DNA from: Spirosoma montaniterrae
GTDB lineage: Bacteria; Bacteroidota; Bacteroidia; Cytophagales; Spirosomataceae
Length of the DNA: 64,000 nucleotides
NCBI RefSeq assembly: GCF_001988955.1
Contig: NZ_CP014263.1
Coordinates: 2,294,001 to 2,358,000 of the forward strand
Reading direction: 5' to 3'
Shown here one piece after another: positions 43,412 to 53,126 of the stretch. How positions within the stretch are numbered: the stretch's first letter is position 1; each line of letters opens with the position of its first letter. The notes under the pieces are model-generated. The model was not told the origin of the DNA. It ran no database searches and saw nothing but the letters and a program-made list of their open reading frames with translations. The translations under genes were made by a program, and so were the position numbers.

Positions 43412-44341
43412 ATGAACGTAGGTATTGAAATTGGCGGCACCAAGCTGCAAGTAGTAACAAGCGACGCATCGAATACGATCACCCAACGATTTCGGTATGC
43501 TGTTGATAGGACACAGGGAGCTACCGGTATTTTGGCAACTATCGAGCAGGTTATCGGCCAGTTGCCCGAAACACCTGAGTCCATCGGCGTGGGCTTCGGT
43601 GGGCCAGTCCATTGGCAGACGGGCCGCATTGCCACCTCGCATCAGGTCAACGGCTGGGCTGGCTTCGACTTGAGGTCCTGGTTTGCCGAACGCGCACCAG
43701 GTGCCAGCATACAGATCGAAAACGACGCTAACGTAGCGGCTCTTGCCGAAGCCCGACAAGGTGTGGCAACGGGATTTCGGCATGTGTTTTACGTTACGCT
43801 CGGCAGCGGTGTTGGCGGAGGGATGGTGGTAGATGGCAAACTCTACCACGGAGCCAGCCCTGGAGAGGCCGAAATTGGGCACCTGTGGCTCGTACCGCCA
43901 GACGCGGATTCGCCGGGACAAACCATCGAGCAAACCGTGTCGGGCTGGGCCGTTGACCGGCAAATTCGGGGCCTGTTGCCGCAATTACCTGCTGATTCGG
44001 TCCTGAAAAAATTGGTAGAAAAGTCGCCCGACGAAGCCGCTGCTCAATTTCTGCATCCAGCCTACGAAACTGGCGACCCGGTTGCCAAAATGCTGATTGA
44101 ACACGTCGGTTCGGTATTGGCGTTGGGCCTCTCGCACGTTGTACATCTGTTTCATCCCGACGCTATTGTGCTGGGTGGGGGCTTATCGCTCATAGGAGAA
44201 CCATTGCGGGCTGCGGTGCGGCAGGCTCTTCCACGTTTTGTGATGAAAGCGTTTCAACCACCTGTTGTGCTGCTGGCGAAACTCGGCGAAGATACTGTGC
44301 CGGTAGGCGCACTTCAGTTAGCTATTAGCAGGCAACAGTAA
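43412..44341 (+). CDS. ROK-family sugar kinase or related protein
   Basis: 309 aa from the ATG at 43412. ATP-binding DxGGTK motif as EIGGTK, catalytic region IENDANVAALAEA, glycine loop GSGVGGGMVVDG, and PGEAEIGHLW. The zinc motif CxCGxxGC that follows in most ROK kinases is absent here (PDADSPGQTIEQTVSG in its place), which some ROK glucokinase-like proteins also lack. Paired with the SIS-domain gene 19 nt downstream, it may phosphorylate a hexose or heptose. Confidence 0.85.
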   Translation: MNVGIEIGGTKLQVVTSDASNTITQRFRYAVDRTQGATGILATIEQVIGQLPETPESIGVGFGGPVHWQTGRIATSHQVNGWAGFDLRSWFAERAPGASIQIENDANVAALAEARQGVATGFRHVFYVTLGSGVGGGMVVDGKLYHGASPGEAEIGHLWLVPPDADSPGQTIEQTVSGWAVDRQIRGLLPQLPADSVLKKLVEKSPDEAAAQFLHPAYETGDPVAKMLIEHVGSVLALGLSHVVHLFHPDAIVLGGGLSLIGEPLRAAVRQALPRFVMKAFQPPVVLLAKLGEDTVPVGALQLAISRQQ

Positions 44342-44360
44342 GCAATTTTTTGAATCGATT

Positions 44361-44933
44361 ATGAATCAGACTTATCTCCAAAATTACGTTCAGCAGCAAA
44401 AGGCAGCTTACGACGCCATCCCGCTCGACCGGGTCGAACACCTGATTGGTCTCGTACACCAGTGCTGGAAAGATGGGCGGCAACTTTTTGCGTTTGGCAA
44501 TGGCGGCAGCGCATCAAACGTATCGCATTTTATCACCGACCTCGGCAAGAGCGCGTCCGACCGTATGAGTCAGCAGGAACCCGGCAAGCGATTCCGGTGC
44601 CTGTCGCTGAACGAAAATCTCTCGTGGATAACGGCCATTGGTAACGATTATGCCTACGAAGACGTGTATCTGCGCCAGCTTCAGAACTACGCCCAACCCG
44701 GCGATCTGGTGCTCACACTGAGCGTAAGCGGCAACTCGCCAAACGTCGTCAACGCTATTGAATGGGCCAACACCAATGGGCTGACAACCATTGGATTAGT
44801 AGGCAGCAAGCGCGGTCGCGTGGCCGATATTGCGCACGAAGTTATTGTCATCAACGACACGCATTATGGCCGCGTGGAAGATGCCCAGATGACCATCTGC
44901 CACATGATTTGCTATTCGTTTATAGAACAGTAG
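44361..44933 (+). CDS. SIS-domain sugar isomerase (GmhA/phosphoheptose isomerase-like)
   Basis: 190 aa, one SIS domain. FAFGNGGSASNVSHFITDLGK and LTLSVSGNSPNVVNAIEWA are the phosphosugar-binding blocks, and the last helix VEDAQMTICHMICYSFIEQ matches GmhA-like enzymes. GmhA makes D-glycero-D-manno-heptose 7-phosphate, a precursor of LPS core or S-layer glycans. Operon with the ROK gene. Confidence 0.85.
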   Translation: MNQTYLQNYVQQQKAAYDAIPLDRVEHLIGLVHQCWKDGRQLFAFGNGGSASNVSHFITDLGKSASDRMSQQEPGKRFRCLSLNENLSWITAIGNDYAYEDVYLRQLQNYAQPGDLVLTLSVSGNSPNVVNAIEWANTNGLTTIGLVGSKRGRVADIAHEVIVINDTHYGRVEDAQMTICHMICYSFIEQ

Positions 44934-45007
44934 AGACGCAAGATGTTGCGTCTCCTGACCGGATGGTTTTTGCTGACGCACAGGAGACGCAACATCTTGC
45001 GTCTCTA
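44931..45007 (+). terminator. Nested inverted repeat after the SIS gene
   Basis: 27-bp perfect arms (44931-44957, 44981-45007) around a 23-nt loop, and each arm is itself a hairpin (GAGACGCAA...TTGCGTCTC). It can fold as one long or two short stems. It lies at a convergent boundary with the oxidoreductase gene at 45015. Confidence 0.75.
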
Positions 45008-45014
45008 CACCTTT

Positions 45015-45707
45015 TCAACTATACCGATCATTGCGCCAGGGGTAGGCGGTGTCGGAGTAGCCGCGTTCTTCCCAGAAACCCAGTTGGTTCTTCGGCAGGA
45101 ATTCGATGCGCTTGATCCATTTCGAGCCTTTCCAGGCGTAAAGCTGGGGAGTAATCATGCGGAGCGGACCGCCATGTTCGCGGGGCAATGGCTGACCGTC
45201 GGCGGTATGTACCAGCAGCACGTCGGGTTTTAGGGCTTCTTCGAGCGAAACGTTGGTTGAATAGCCATCGTAACCATAGCACATAATGTGCGTAGCCGAG
45301 CCTTTGGGGTCAACCAGCGCGGCCAAATCCATGAACCGCACCCCCACCCACGGAATGTTGAGCCGCGACCAGGTTGTAACGCAGTGAAAATCGCTGACGT
45401 CTTCTGTTTGCGGCAAAGCCATCAAATCGGCCCATTTTAACCGCACGGGGTTGTTCACTTCGCCGTCAATTGCCAACTGCCATTTATCGAGCGGAATGCT
45501 GGGCTGATAACCCAAATCGAGTACGGGCCATTTGGTCGTCACGGTTTGACCGATAGGCACCGTTGGCATACCGTGACGATTAATCGGCCCCGACCCGCGC
45601 GGCTTTGTATCGCTTACCGACGGCGTTTGGCTCATTTTTTCCTCAAACCGCCGTTTGAGTTTCATCCGCGCGTCAATGATTTTATCCGTCTTTTCGTTTG
45701 CTTCCAT
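45015..45707 (-). CDS. Molybdopterin-dependent oxidoreductase (sulfite oxidase/MsrP-like)
   Basis: 230 aa. The molybdenum-coordinating cysteine is Cys109 in DFHCVTTWS, and YGYDGYSTNVSLEEAL and HGGPLRMITPQLYAWKG are cofactor-contact blocks of the family. It lacks a Sec or Tat signal (MEANEKTDKIID start), unlike periplasmic MsrP, so it may be cytosolic. Electron partner not seen here; substrate unknown. Confidence 0.85.
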   Translation of the reverse strand: MEANEKTDKIIDARMKLKRRFEEKMSQTPSVSDTKPRGSGPINRHGMPTVPIGQTVTTKWPVLDLGYQPSIPLDKWQLAIDGEVNNPVRLKWADLMALPQTEDVSDFHCVTTWSRLNIPWVGVRFMDLAALVDPKGSATHIMCYGYDGYSTNVSLEEALKPDVLLVHTADGQPLPREHGGPLRMITPQLYAWKGSKWIKRIEFLPKNQLGFWEERGYSDTAYPWRNDRYS

Positions 45708-45812
45708 CAGTATACAGCCGAGTCGAAGAATCTAACTCCATACGTGTAACTGTAGCCGGTTGTCAGTGGTTCTGAGAAATCTACTCTTTTAGCAACTGTT
45801 ATGAGCGACCCG

Positions 45813-47192
45813 TTAGTTTACCAGCACTTCTCTGGCCGCTCGTTGCCCGGTTTCCATTGCCCCGTGAGCCGTGCCGCTGTGACCAGCCGTATGCGTGGCT
45901 TCGCCTGCAAAAAAAAGCTTGTTCTGCACTGGGTTCGCCAACGCTTGCCGCATCACCAAACCACCCCCAACAACAGGAAACGAGTAAGCACCACGAATAA
46001 ACGGTTCCTTTGTCCAATCCATAATGTAACTCTTGGTCACGAATTGGCTGGCCCGGCCAGCATACAGCGCGTCTAATTCTTTAAGAACTATTTCGGTAGC
46101 TCCCGACCCCTGCTGGCTGAGAAACTCGGCTTTTTCACCCATCACAAAAGCCGTCAATACAAACTGGTTCTGGCTACGTCCTGCCGACGTTACCCAAAAT
46201 TCAGGCACATAGCCATTGCCGTATAGCGAACCAAGACCCTCGGGCCAAAACGGACGATTGAAATGTAGAATAAGTTTCATACCAGCCCCCATGCCAATGT
46301 TCGATAAAGCACTGATTTTGTCAGAAGGCAGGGCAGGCGTAAACTGAATATCGCCCGCCTTCAGAATAGTCAATGGCACGGTAATAATTACCCGATCAGC
46401 AGTGTATTTGCGGCCCTGCTGGTCAGTGACTGTTACCTGAGAATTTCTGTAGTCGACCTCTCTCACAACCGCACCGGTAGTTACCCGGCCTACCACATCA
46501 GACCACGCGGTACGAATACTATCGAGATATGACCGATTGGTAAGTATAAAATTTCTGTCGCCCGCTGTCCAGGCTCGATCTTCTTCGGTAATACCGCGCA
46601 AACTGAGCCGGTCCATGCTTGTGCCATATTCATTACCGATTTGTGCATTTACGAACGGAGCCGCCTGCGCCGACAACCCCGATGCCCGAAAGTACTGACC
46701 CACTGTTTGGTCAGTAGCCCCGGAGTAGTTAGTAGCCTGTTCCACAAACGTTTGCGCAGCGCGAAAGCCTGAATCGCCCGACAGTGTGTCGTCTGAACGA
46801 GCCTGCCCGTTCCATACAACATAATCAGTACCACCATCTGCCGACTGCAATATGCCCCCCGCACTGGCAATTAGTTTGTACCATTCTGTGCGCTGCCCAT
46901 GAATCTCTTCAGCACCCAACTCAATGGCAAAGTCGGCGAAGCCAGTCAATGGTCGAATTCGTCCGCCAATATGGGTTGATGCTTCCAGCACCGTTACATC
47001 AACACCGCGTTGCATCAGTAGATGAGCAGCATACAAGCCCGCTATCCCCGCCCCAATTATCAGCACATTGCCGCTGAAACTGGTGTTGTCGGGGAATGCC
47101 TCTTCAGTTGACGTGCAGGCAATTACTTGCGGGGCCGTAGCTGATGCTGCCAGAATGCGGGCCGACTGGCCTAAAAAAGTACGGCGTAACAT
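45813..47192 (-). CDS. FAD-dependent amine oxidase, Tat-type signal
   Basis: 459 aa. Signal MLRRTFLGQSARILAASA with twin arginine, then the FAD Rossmann motif (NVLIIGAGIAGLYAAHLL) and EASTHIGGRIRP. The C-terminal FAD contact is LFFAGEATHTAGHSGTAHGAMETGQ. This is the monoamine/polyamine oxidase family. It follows pheA by 13 nt, hinting at an aromatic amine substrate, but this is a guess. Confidence 0.9.
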   Translation of the reverse strand: MLRRTFLGQSARILAASATAPQVIACTSTEEAFPDNTSFSGNVLIIGAGIAGLYAAHLLMQRGVDVTVLEASTHIGGRIRPLTGFADFAIELGAEEIHGQRTEWYKLIASAGGILQSADGGTDYVVWNGQARSDDTLSGDSGFRAAQTFVEQATNYSGATDQTVGQYFRASGLSAQAAPFVNAQIGNEYGTSMDRLSLRGITEEDRAWTAGDRNFILTNRSYLDSIRTAWSDVVGRVTTGAVVREVDYRNSQVTVTDQQGRKYTADRVIITVPLTILKAGDIQFTPALPSDKISALSNIGMGAGMKLILHFNRPFWPEGLGSLYGNGYVPEFWVTSAGRSQNQFVLTAFVMGEKAEFLSQQGSGATEIVLKELDALYAGRASQFVTKSYIMDWTKEPFIRGAYSFPVVGGGLVMRQALANPVQNKLFFAGEATHTAGHSGTAHGAMETGQRAAREVLVN

Positions 47193-47205
47193 ACTGATTG
47201 ACCTA

Positions 47206-48279
47206 TTATGCCATTCTGACGTAACTGCCCAGCAACTTCACATCAGCCGCGTGGTGGTTCAGAACCTCTTGCAAGTCGGGATCGTTGGCGTGACCTTCGC
47301 ATTCGAGCAGGAACCAATACCGGAATGTGGCCCCCTCGCGCAACGGACGACTTTCTATCTTGGTCAGGTTGATGCTGCGGGCATTGAATTCCTGAAGAAA
47401 TTCGGCCAGCACACCCGGTTTTTCAGTATTGGGCAAACGGGCAATCAGCGTGGTTTTATCATAACCACTGGGCTGATTGACAAACTCTTTCGCCAGAATC
47501 AGAAAGCGCGTCCGGTTCAGGTCTGAGTCTTCGATATTATCGAACAGCACCGGCACGTCGAACAGTTTGGCCGCGATGCCTGAGCAGATGGCCGCCGTAT
47601 GGGGTTGTTGCCCGGCAAGTTTGGCGGCTTTCGAGGTCGATTCTACCGGTACGAGTTCGGCCTTTAGCCCATCGAACGTATCGTTCAGGAATTTGCTGCA
47701 CTGCCGAAACGCAATGTCTTTCGAATAAATGTGCGTGATGTCGGCCAGATTTTCGGTTTGGGTGGCAAACGTAAAATGAACCGGAATCTGCGCTTCGGCG
47801 GCAATGGTCAGGTCTTTTTCGAGCAGCAAATCAATGGCTTCGCTCACGATACCTTCCTGATTGTTTTCGATGGGCACCACACCAAACCGCGCCCGGCCCG
47901 TTTCAACGCTTTCAAACACCGACCGAATGGTAGGCAGAGCGGTGTAGGCACTCATAGCCCCAAACCGGCTCTCGGCGGCCTGATGCGTAAAGCTACCTTC
48001 CGGTCCCAGATAGGCCACACGTTCGGGCAGCTCAAGATTGCGCGATACGGCGAAGATTTCCAGAAAAATAGCTTCGATAGCCTGCCGGTTCAGTAAGCCA
48101 TCGTTCTGACCATGAAGCCGGTCGAGAATTTGTTTTTCGCGTTCGGGGCGGTAAATAACGGCGTTGGTAGTACGTTTCAGTTCGCCCACTTTCCTGACCA
48201 GTTCCATGCGCTGATTCAGCAGCGTCAGCAAGTGGTCGTCGAGGGCATCGATTTCGTTACGGAGAGACTCTAAATTCAT
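47206..48279 (-). CDS. pheA: Bifunctional chorismate mutase/prephenate dehydratase
   Basis: 357 aa from the ATG at 48279. N-terminal helical chorismate mutase (about 1-85; LRNEIDALDDHLLTLLNQRM), then prephenate dehydratase (about 90-270; VAYLGPEGSFTHQAAE, LNRTRFLILAK) and a C-terminal ACT domain (IARLPNTEKPGVLAEFL, ESRP) for phenylalanine feedback. It takes chorismate to phenylpyruvate. Own promoter within the terminator of parE. Confidence 0.95.
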   Translation of the reverse strand: MNLESLRNEIDALDDHLLTLLNQRMELVRKVGELKRTTNAVIYRPEREKQILDRLHGQNDGLLNRQAIEAIFLEIFAVSRNLELPERVAYLGPEGSFTHQAAESRFGAMSAYTALPTIRSVFESVETGRARFGVVPIENNQEGIVSEAIDLLLEKDLTIAAEAQIPVHFTFATQTENLADITHIYSKDIAFRQCSKFLNDTFDGLKAELVPVESTSKAAKLAGQQPHTAAICSGIAAKLFDVPVLFDNIEDSDLNRTRFLILAKEFVNQPSGYDKTTLIARLPNTEKPGVLAEFLQEFNARSINLTKIESRPLREGATFRYWFLLECEGHANDPDLQEVLNHHAADVKLLGSYVRMA

Positions 48280-48298
48280 TTCTGTTGGCAGTTGGCAC

Positions 48299-48336
48299 AA
48301 AAAAACAGGCAGTGTTCTGCAAAAGTACACTGCCTG
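48299..48336 (-). terminator. Rho-independent terminator of parE
   Basis: On the minus strand: 9-bp stem CAGGCAGTG/CACTGCCTG (48336-48328, 48314-48306), a 13-nt loop, then seven Ts (48305-48299). It lies 21 nt after the parE stop. Confidence 0.85.
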
Positions 48337-48350
48337 CCGACCTCTGCAAA
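48320..48350 (-). promoter_or_regulatory. pheA promoter, -7 box inside the parE terminator loop
   Basis: On the minus strand TTTG (48350-48347), 19 nt, TACTTTTG (48327-48320), the -7 box lying wholly within the terminator loop (48327-48315). Start expected near 48313, giving a leader of about 34 nt before the ATG at 48279. Confidence 0.65.
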
Positions 48351-48357
48351 CTGTTAG

Positions 48358-50250
48358 CTACACCAAAGCGGCTTCGTCAATGTCTTTTTCGATGCGGAGG
48401 TTGTCGATAATGAACCGCTGACGGTCGGGTGTATTCTTACCCATATAATAGCTGAGCAGTTTGGGTACGGAGGTTTCTTTCTCCATAATCACCGGCTCCA
48501 AGCGCATGTTTTCGCCGATAAACAGACCAAATTCTTCCGGCGAAATCTCGCCTAATCCTTTGAAACGCGTAATCTCTACTTTCTTGCCGCCTTTGGTCAG
48601 GTTATTGATAGCGGCCTGTTTTTCTTCTTCCGAATAGCAATAGGTGGTTTCCTTATGATTTTTCGGGTTACGCACCCGAAACAGGGGCGTTTCGAGAATG
48701 TATAAGTGTCCGTTGCGCACCAGGTCGGGGAAGAATTGCAGGAAAAACGTCAGCATCAGCAGTCGGATGTGCATGCCATCAACGTCGGCGTCGGTGGCAA
48801 TTACGATGCGGTTGTAACGCAGCCCTTCCAGCCCGTCCTCAATATCGAGCGCGTGTTGCAGCAGGTTAAACTCCTCATTTTCGTAGACCACTTTTTTGGT
48901 CAGACCGAAGCAGTTAAGCGGCTTTCCGCGCAAACTGAACACGGCCTGATGCTGTACGTTACGGCTTTTGGTGATGGAGCCGCTGGCAGAGTCACCTTCG
49001 GTAATGAACAACGTACTTTGGTAGCGATCTTCGGCTTTCAGGTCGGGCAGGTGGTTTCGGCAGTCGCGTAGTTTTTTGTTATGCAGGCTGGCTTTTTTGG
49101 CTCGGTCGTTGGCTAATTTTTTGATACCGGCCAGTTCCTTCCGCTCCCGTTCCGACTGTTCGATTCGCTTCTTGAGTGCATCGCGCACAGCGGGTTTCAT
49201 GTGCAGAAAATCATCGAGTCGTTCTTTCACAAAATCTTTCACGAACGAGTTTACCGACTGCGCGTTCGGCTCCGGCGACATATTCACCGATCCCAGTTTC
49301 GTTTTCGTCTGCGACTCAAAAACCGGCTCCTGCACCCGAATGCTGATAGCCGCAATAATGCTGGCCCGGATGTCGGTGGTTTCGTAATTTTTATCAAAGT
49401 GTTTGCGTATTGTTTCGACTACCGCTTCTTTGAGCGCGTTGAGATGGGTGCCGTGCTGAGTGGTATTTTGCCCATTCACAAACGAGTAATATTGTTCGCC
49501 ATATTGGTTGCCGTGGGTCATGGCAATCTCAATATCATGGCCTTTCAGGTGAATGATCGGGTACCGAAGCGCGTCTTCGTCTGTCTCATTGCGCAGCAGG
49601 TCGAGCAAACCGTTCTGCGAAATGTACTTCTGCTTATTAAAGGCAATGGTCAATCCGGCATTCAGGTAGCAGTAGTTCCAGATCATCTTCTCCAGGTACT
49701 GCGGAATATAGTGAAAGTGTTTGAACACCGAATCGTCGGGTTCAAAGGCAATCAGCGTACCGTTGCGCTCGTTTGTTGGTTCATCGGCCTGCTGTTTGAG
49801 ATACCCTCGCTCAAATTCGGCCCAAACCGTGCGGCCATCGCGAAACGACTGAACCCGGAAATACGTGGAAAGCGCGTTCACGGCTTTCGTCCCAACGCCA
49901 TTCAGCCCCACCGATTTCTGGAAGGCACCTGAATCGTATTTACCACCGGTATTGATCTTGGAAACAACCTCTACCACTTTGCCAAGTGGAATGCCCCGCC
50001 CGTAATCGCGCACTTCAACGCGGTGGTCGGTTACGCGCACGTCGATGATTTTGCCGTGGCCCATCACGTGTTCGTCGATGCAGTTATCGATGGTTTCTTT
50101 CAGGAGTACGTAGATGCCATCGTCGGCAGCCGAGCCGTCGCCGAGTTTACCAATATACATGCCCGGTCGGAGCCGGATGTGTTCGCGCCAGTCGAGCGAA
50201 CGGATGCTATCTTCGTTATACTGAACAGGTTGATTTGTCAAATCTGCCAT
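48358..50250 (-). CDS. parE: DNA topoisomerase IV subunit B
   Basis: 630 aa from the ATG at 50250. GHKL ATPase ([42 protein letters not shown]), then the Toprim domain with [11 protein letters not shown] and [17 protein letters not shown], ending in the [11 protein letters not shown] part. The start of the Toprim region, [15 protein letters not shown], and the overall length favour ParE (decatenation) over GyrB. The ParC partner is not adjacent. Divergent from the polysaccharide export genes. Confidence 0.9.
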   Translation of the reverse strand: MADLTNQPVQYNEDSIRSLDWREHIRLRPGMYIGKLGDGSAADDGIYVLLKETIDNCIDEHVMGHGKIIDVRVTDHRVEVRDYGRGIPLGKVVEVVSKINTGGKYDSGAFQKSVGLNGVGTKAVNALSTYFRVQSFRDGRTVWAEFERGYLKQQADEPTNERNGTLIAFEPDDSVFKHFHYIPQYLEKMIWNYCYLNAGLTIAFNKQKYISQNGLLDLLRNETDEDALRYPIIHLKGHDIEIAMTHGNQYGEQYYSFVNGQNTTQHGTHLNALKEAVVETIRKHFDKNYETTDIRASIIAAISIRVQEPVFESQTKTKLGSVNMSPEPNAQSVNSFVKDFVKERLDDFLHMKPAVRDALKKRIEQSERERKELAGIKKLANDRAKKASLHNKKLRDCRNHLPDLKAEDRYQSTLFITEGDSASGSITKSRNVQHQAVFSLRGKPLNCFGLTKKVVYENEEFNLLQHALDIEDGLEGLRYNRIVIATDADVDGMHIRLLMLTFFLQFFPDLVRNGHLYILETPLFRVRNPKNHKETTYCYSEEEKQAAINNLTKGGKKVEITRFKGLGEISPEEFGLFIGENMRLEPVIMEKETSVPKLLSYYMGKNTPDRQRFIIDNLRIEKDIDEAALV

Positions 50251-50498
50251 AAAAGTTACTGATAAAGGTGCGAAACGGCGGGGAAGGCATAAACGATTGA
50301 TCAACTATACATCGGAAAAGTTATACCCCGATGTCAGATAGCCGGAAAAGCTTCCACTTGATAGGAAACTATTCATAATCCAACAAAAGTTCGCTTACTT
50401 TGCCGACTGAACTCAACCGTGTACCATACGGTCGATCCTGTCGTTAGGTTAGGGACATCGTTGCTGTTGTTGCCGCTGCTGTTCGACATCTTAAAAAT

Positions 50499-53114
50499 AT
50501 GCAAAATTCATCAGTTAACCAACACGTTTCGCGTAATTCTTTCCACTCCGTAACATCTCTGATTACCGGTCGGCTCCGGGTATGCGTTGTTACACTGCTG
50601 CTCACTGCCACTGGCCTTGCGGCTCAGGCGCAGGTTGCTCCAGCACCGTCGGGCGGGGGCGTTGTTGCTCCTTCAACTCCAGCCGGTCCGGCATCGCAGC
50701 CCGGTCGTGGAACGGCACAGCCCGGGCGCGGAACGGGGTTGCCTCCGGGGGTTAACACCAACAACCTTCCGGCCAATGTTCAACAGCAAATTCAGCAGCG
50801 GGCCGCTCAGCAGCAAGGCAATAACGGAGGACGAACAGCCCCGCAACAGGCCGATGCCAACGGTGATCCAGATGTTCGGGAAATGTCTGCCGATAGTTTG
50901 AATACGCCTGAAGAAGCGGAGAAAAAAGCAGCATTGGAAGACGGCTACGAAGCCGCCCGCGTTCGTGAAGCCGCCGAACTACGTCGTAAATTGTTCGGGA
51001 GTTCGATCTTCAACAACCGATCACTGGCAACTTCCTTTCAGCCGAATCTGTCAATGGCTACACCCCGTAACTACATCGTTGGCCCCGGCGACCGGCTCAA
51101 TATTCGGGTGTATGGTTATTCTGAGTTTGACTTTAGCCAGACTGTTTCGCCCGAAGGTAACGTATACATTGCACAAGGTACTGGAATTGGCCCTATTTTC
51201 GTGTCAGGGCTGTCGGTCGAACAGGTTAAAACGCGCTTGTCCAGCCGGTTGTCGGCTAAGTTCGTAGGGTTGAAAAGTTCGGCGGCTGGTTCGGCCAACA
51301 CCTACCTCGAAGTGTCGCTGTCCGGTATTCGCAGCATCCGCGTAACGGTTACGGGCGACGCGCTCCGGCCCGGCACCTATACGCTCTCGTCGCTCTCAAC
51401 GGTGATGAACGCCATTTATCAGGCGGGTGGCCCCAATGAGTTAGGTTCGTTTCGCAAAGTGCAACTGATTCGGAACAACCGGGTAGCAGCTACGCTCGAC
51501 TTGTACGACTATCTGCTGAATGGTACGCAGCGCAACGACCTCCGGTTGCAGGATAATGACAACATCCGGTTCACGACCTTCATCAGCCGGGTCGAAATTA
51601 CGGGGACGGTAAAACGCATCAATATCTTTGAGATGCTGCCCGGCGAAACACTTGACCGGCTACTATTCTACGCTGGTGATTTTGCCGCCAATGCGTATAA
51701 AAGCCGTATTAAAGTAACCCGCCTGACCGACCGCGAACGAAAGGTGATTGACGTGGCCGCTGCCGATTTTAAAACATTCGTCATGCAGGACGGCGACATA
51801 GCCGACGTTGAGCGGCTTCTGGATCGCTTTGAGAATCAGGTCAATATCGAAGGAGCGGTTTTCCGTCCGGGTCAGTATTCGCTCGATCAGAACAAGACTC
51901 TGACGCAGCTTATCAAAACAGCCGAGGGGCTGAAAGGGGATGCTTTTGTTGGGCGTATCAACATCATCCGTACCCGCGAAGATCTGGCAATTGAAAACCT
52001 GACAGTCAACCTGACCAACATTCTGGCAGGCACCGAACCCGACGTACCGCTTCAGCGTGAAGATCAGGTAGTAATCCCGTCGAAGTTTGAACTGGCCCAG
52101 ACCGCGCTGATATCGGTGCAGGGCGAAGTAAACCGGCCCAGCAGCGATATGCCGTACATGGCAAACATGACCTTGAACGATGCGTTGGTACGGGCAGGTG
52201 GTATGCTCGAATCAGCGGCCACGTCGCAAATTGAGGTAGTTCGCCGAAAGAAAGATTTCGACCCCAAATCAACGTCTTCACAGTTGGCCGATATTTTCCG
52301 ATTCGACGTAAGCCGCGACCTGTCGATCAACGCTGACGTGAACCGGTTTGTACTCGAACCGTTCGACCAGATTATTGTGCGCCGGTCGCCTAATTACGCA
52401 ATTCAGACCTATGCTGCGGTTGAAGGCGAGGTAATTGTTCCGGGCCAATATGCCATTAAAAGCAAAGAGCAGAAAGTGTCGGACCTGATTACCTTAGCTG
52501 GTGGCCTAACCCCACAGGCGTATGTAGAAGGCGCAACGCTGGTTCGGATTGTGCAACTTAGCCCCGACGAAATTGCCCGGCAGCAACAGGCTATTCGCGA
52601 TGCAGCCGATGCAGCCAGTACGGCTGGAAGAGTAATTGTTGAAACCGAGGATTCAGCGGCTCAGCAGTCTCAGGCTATCGGTATTAACATGAAAAAGATT
52701 CTGGAAGACCCAAACTCATCCGAAAATATCCTTGTGCAGGCTGGCGACATCCTGCGCATTCCGAAAATTCTTGAAACTGTTCGGATTCAGGGTGAAGTAC
52801 TCCAGCCGTCGACGGTAAAATACCGGGTAGGCCAAACGTTTCAGGATTACATTTCGCAGGCGGGTGGGTTCACCTCGAAGTCGCAGCGTCGGCGGTCGTT
52901 TATTGTTTATGCCAACGGTTCGGTCGACAGAACGCGGAAGTTTATGTTCTTTAATATTTATCCCCGTGTGCAGCCGGGTTCGGAAGTTGTAGTTCCAAAA
53001 CGCAATGCCGTACCGCTCACTCCGCAGCAGATTCTGGCCTCAACGGCAGGCACGATCTCGTCGCTGCTTTCGGTAATTGGTCTCATCATCGCCCTGACTC
53101 GCGTGGGTAATTAA
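50499..53114 (+). CDS. Wza-like polysaccharide export protein, many SLBB domains
   Basis: 871 aa, more than double E. coli Wza (about 380). Signal (CVVTLLLTATGLAAQAQ), a Pro/Gly/Gln-rich linker (about 35-115), Poly_export domain (about 180-260, RNYIVGPGDRLNIRVYGYSEF), then about six SLBB beta-grasp repeats (recurrent xxGxxxxPGxY... and ...AGG... segments) and a C-terminal hydrophobic tail (SSLLSVIGLIIALTRVGN). It is expected to be the outer-membrane portal spanning the periplasm. First gene of the cluster, likely one transcript with the following genes. Confidence 0.9.
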   Translation: MQNSSVNQHVSRNSFHSVTSLITGRLRVCVVTLLLTATGLAAQAQVAPAPSGGGVVAPSTPAGPASQPGRGTAQPGRGTGLPPGVNTNNLPANVQQQIQQRAAQQQGNNGGRTAPQQADANGDPDVREMSADSLNTPEEAEKKAALEDGYEAARVREAAELRRKLFGSSIFNNRSLATSFQPNLSMATPRNYIVGPGDRLNIRVYGYSEFDFSQTVSPEGNVYIAQGTGIGPIFVSGLSVEQVKTRLSSRLSAKFVGLKSSAAGSANTYLEVSLSGIRSIRVTVTGDALRPGTYTLSSLSTVMNAIYQAGGPNELGSFRKVQLIRNNRVAATLDLYDYLLNGTQRNDLRLQDNDNIRFTTFISRVEITGTVKRINIFEMLPGETLDRLLFYAGDFAANAYKSRIKVTRLTDRERKVIDVAAADFKTFVMQDGDIADVERLLDRFENQVNIEGAVFRPGQYSLDQNKTLTQLIKTAEGLKGDAFVGRINIIRTREDLAIENLTVNLTNILAGTEPDVPLQREDQVVIPSKFELAQTALISVQGEVNRPSSDMPYMANMTLNDALVRAGGMLESAATSQIEVVRRKKDFDPKSTSSQLADIFRFDVSRDLSINADVNRFVLEPFDQIIVRRSPNYAIQTYAAVEGEVIVPGQYAIKSKEQKVSDLITLAGGLTPQAYVEGATLVRIVQLSPDEIARQQQAIRDAADAASTAGRVIVETEDSAAQQSQAIGINMKKILEDPNSSENILVQAGDILRIPKILETVRIQGEVLQPSTVKYRVGQTFQDYISQAGGFTSKSQRRRSFIVYANGSVDRTRKFMFFNIYPRVQPGSEVVVPKRNAVPLTPQQILASTAGTISSLLSVIGLIIALTRVGN

Positions 53115-53126
53115 TTGCAGAAAACC

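Noticed and set aside
18480..45007. The long palindromes as CRISPR repeats or phage attachment sites
   Set aside because: They are single units at gene ends with no regular spacers, no cas genes and no integrase nearby.
49201..49932. Long plus-strand frame under parE
   Set aside because: Shadow of a highly conserved gene.
53115..53126. TTG start for the Wzz-like gene
   Set aside because: Adds only four residues and the ATG at 53127 is a stronger start.
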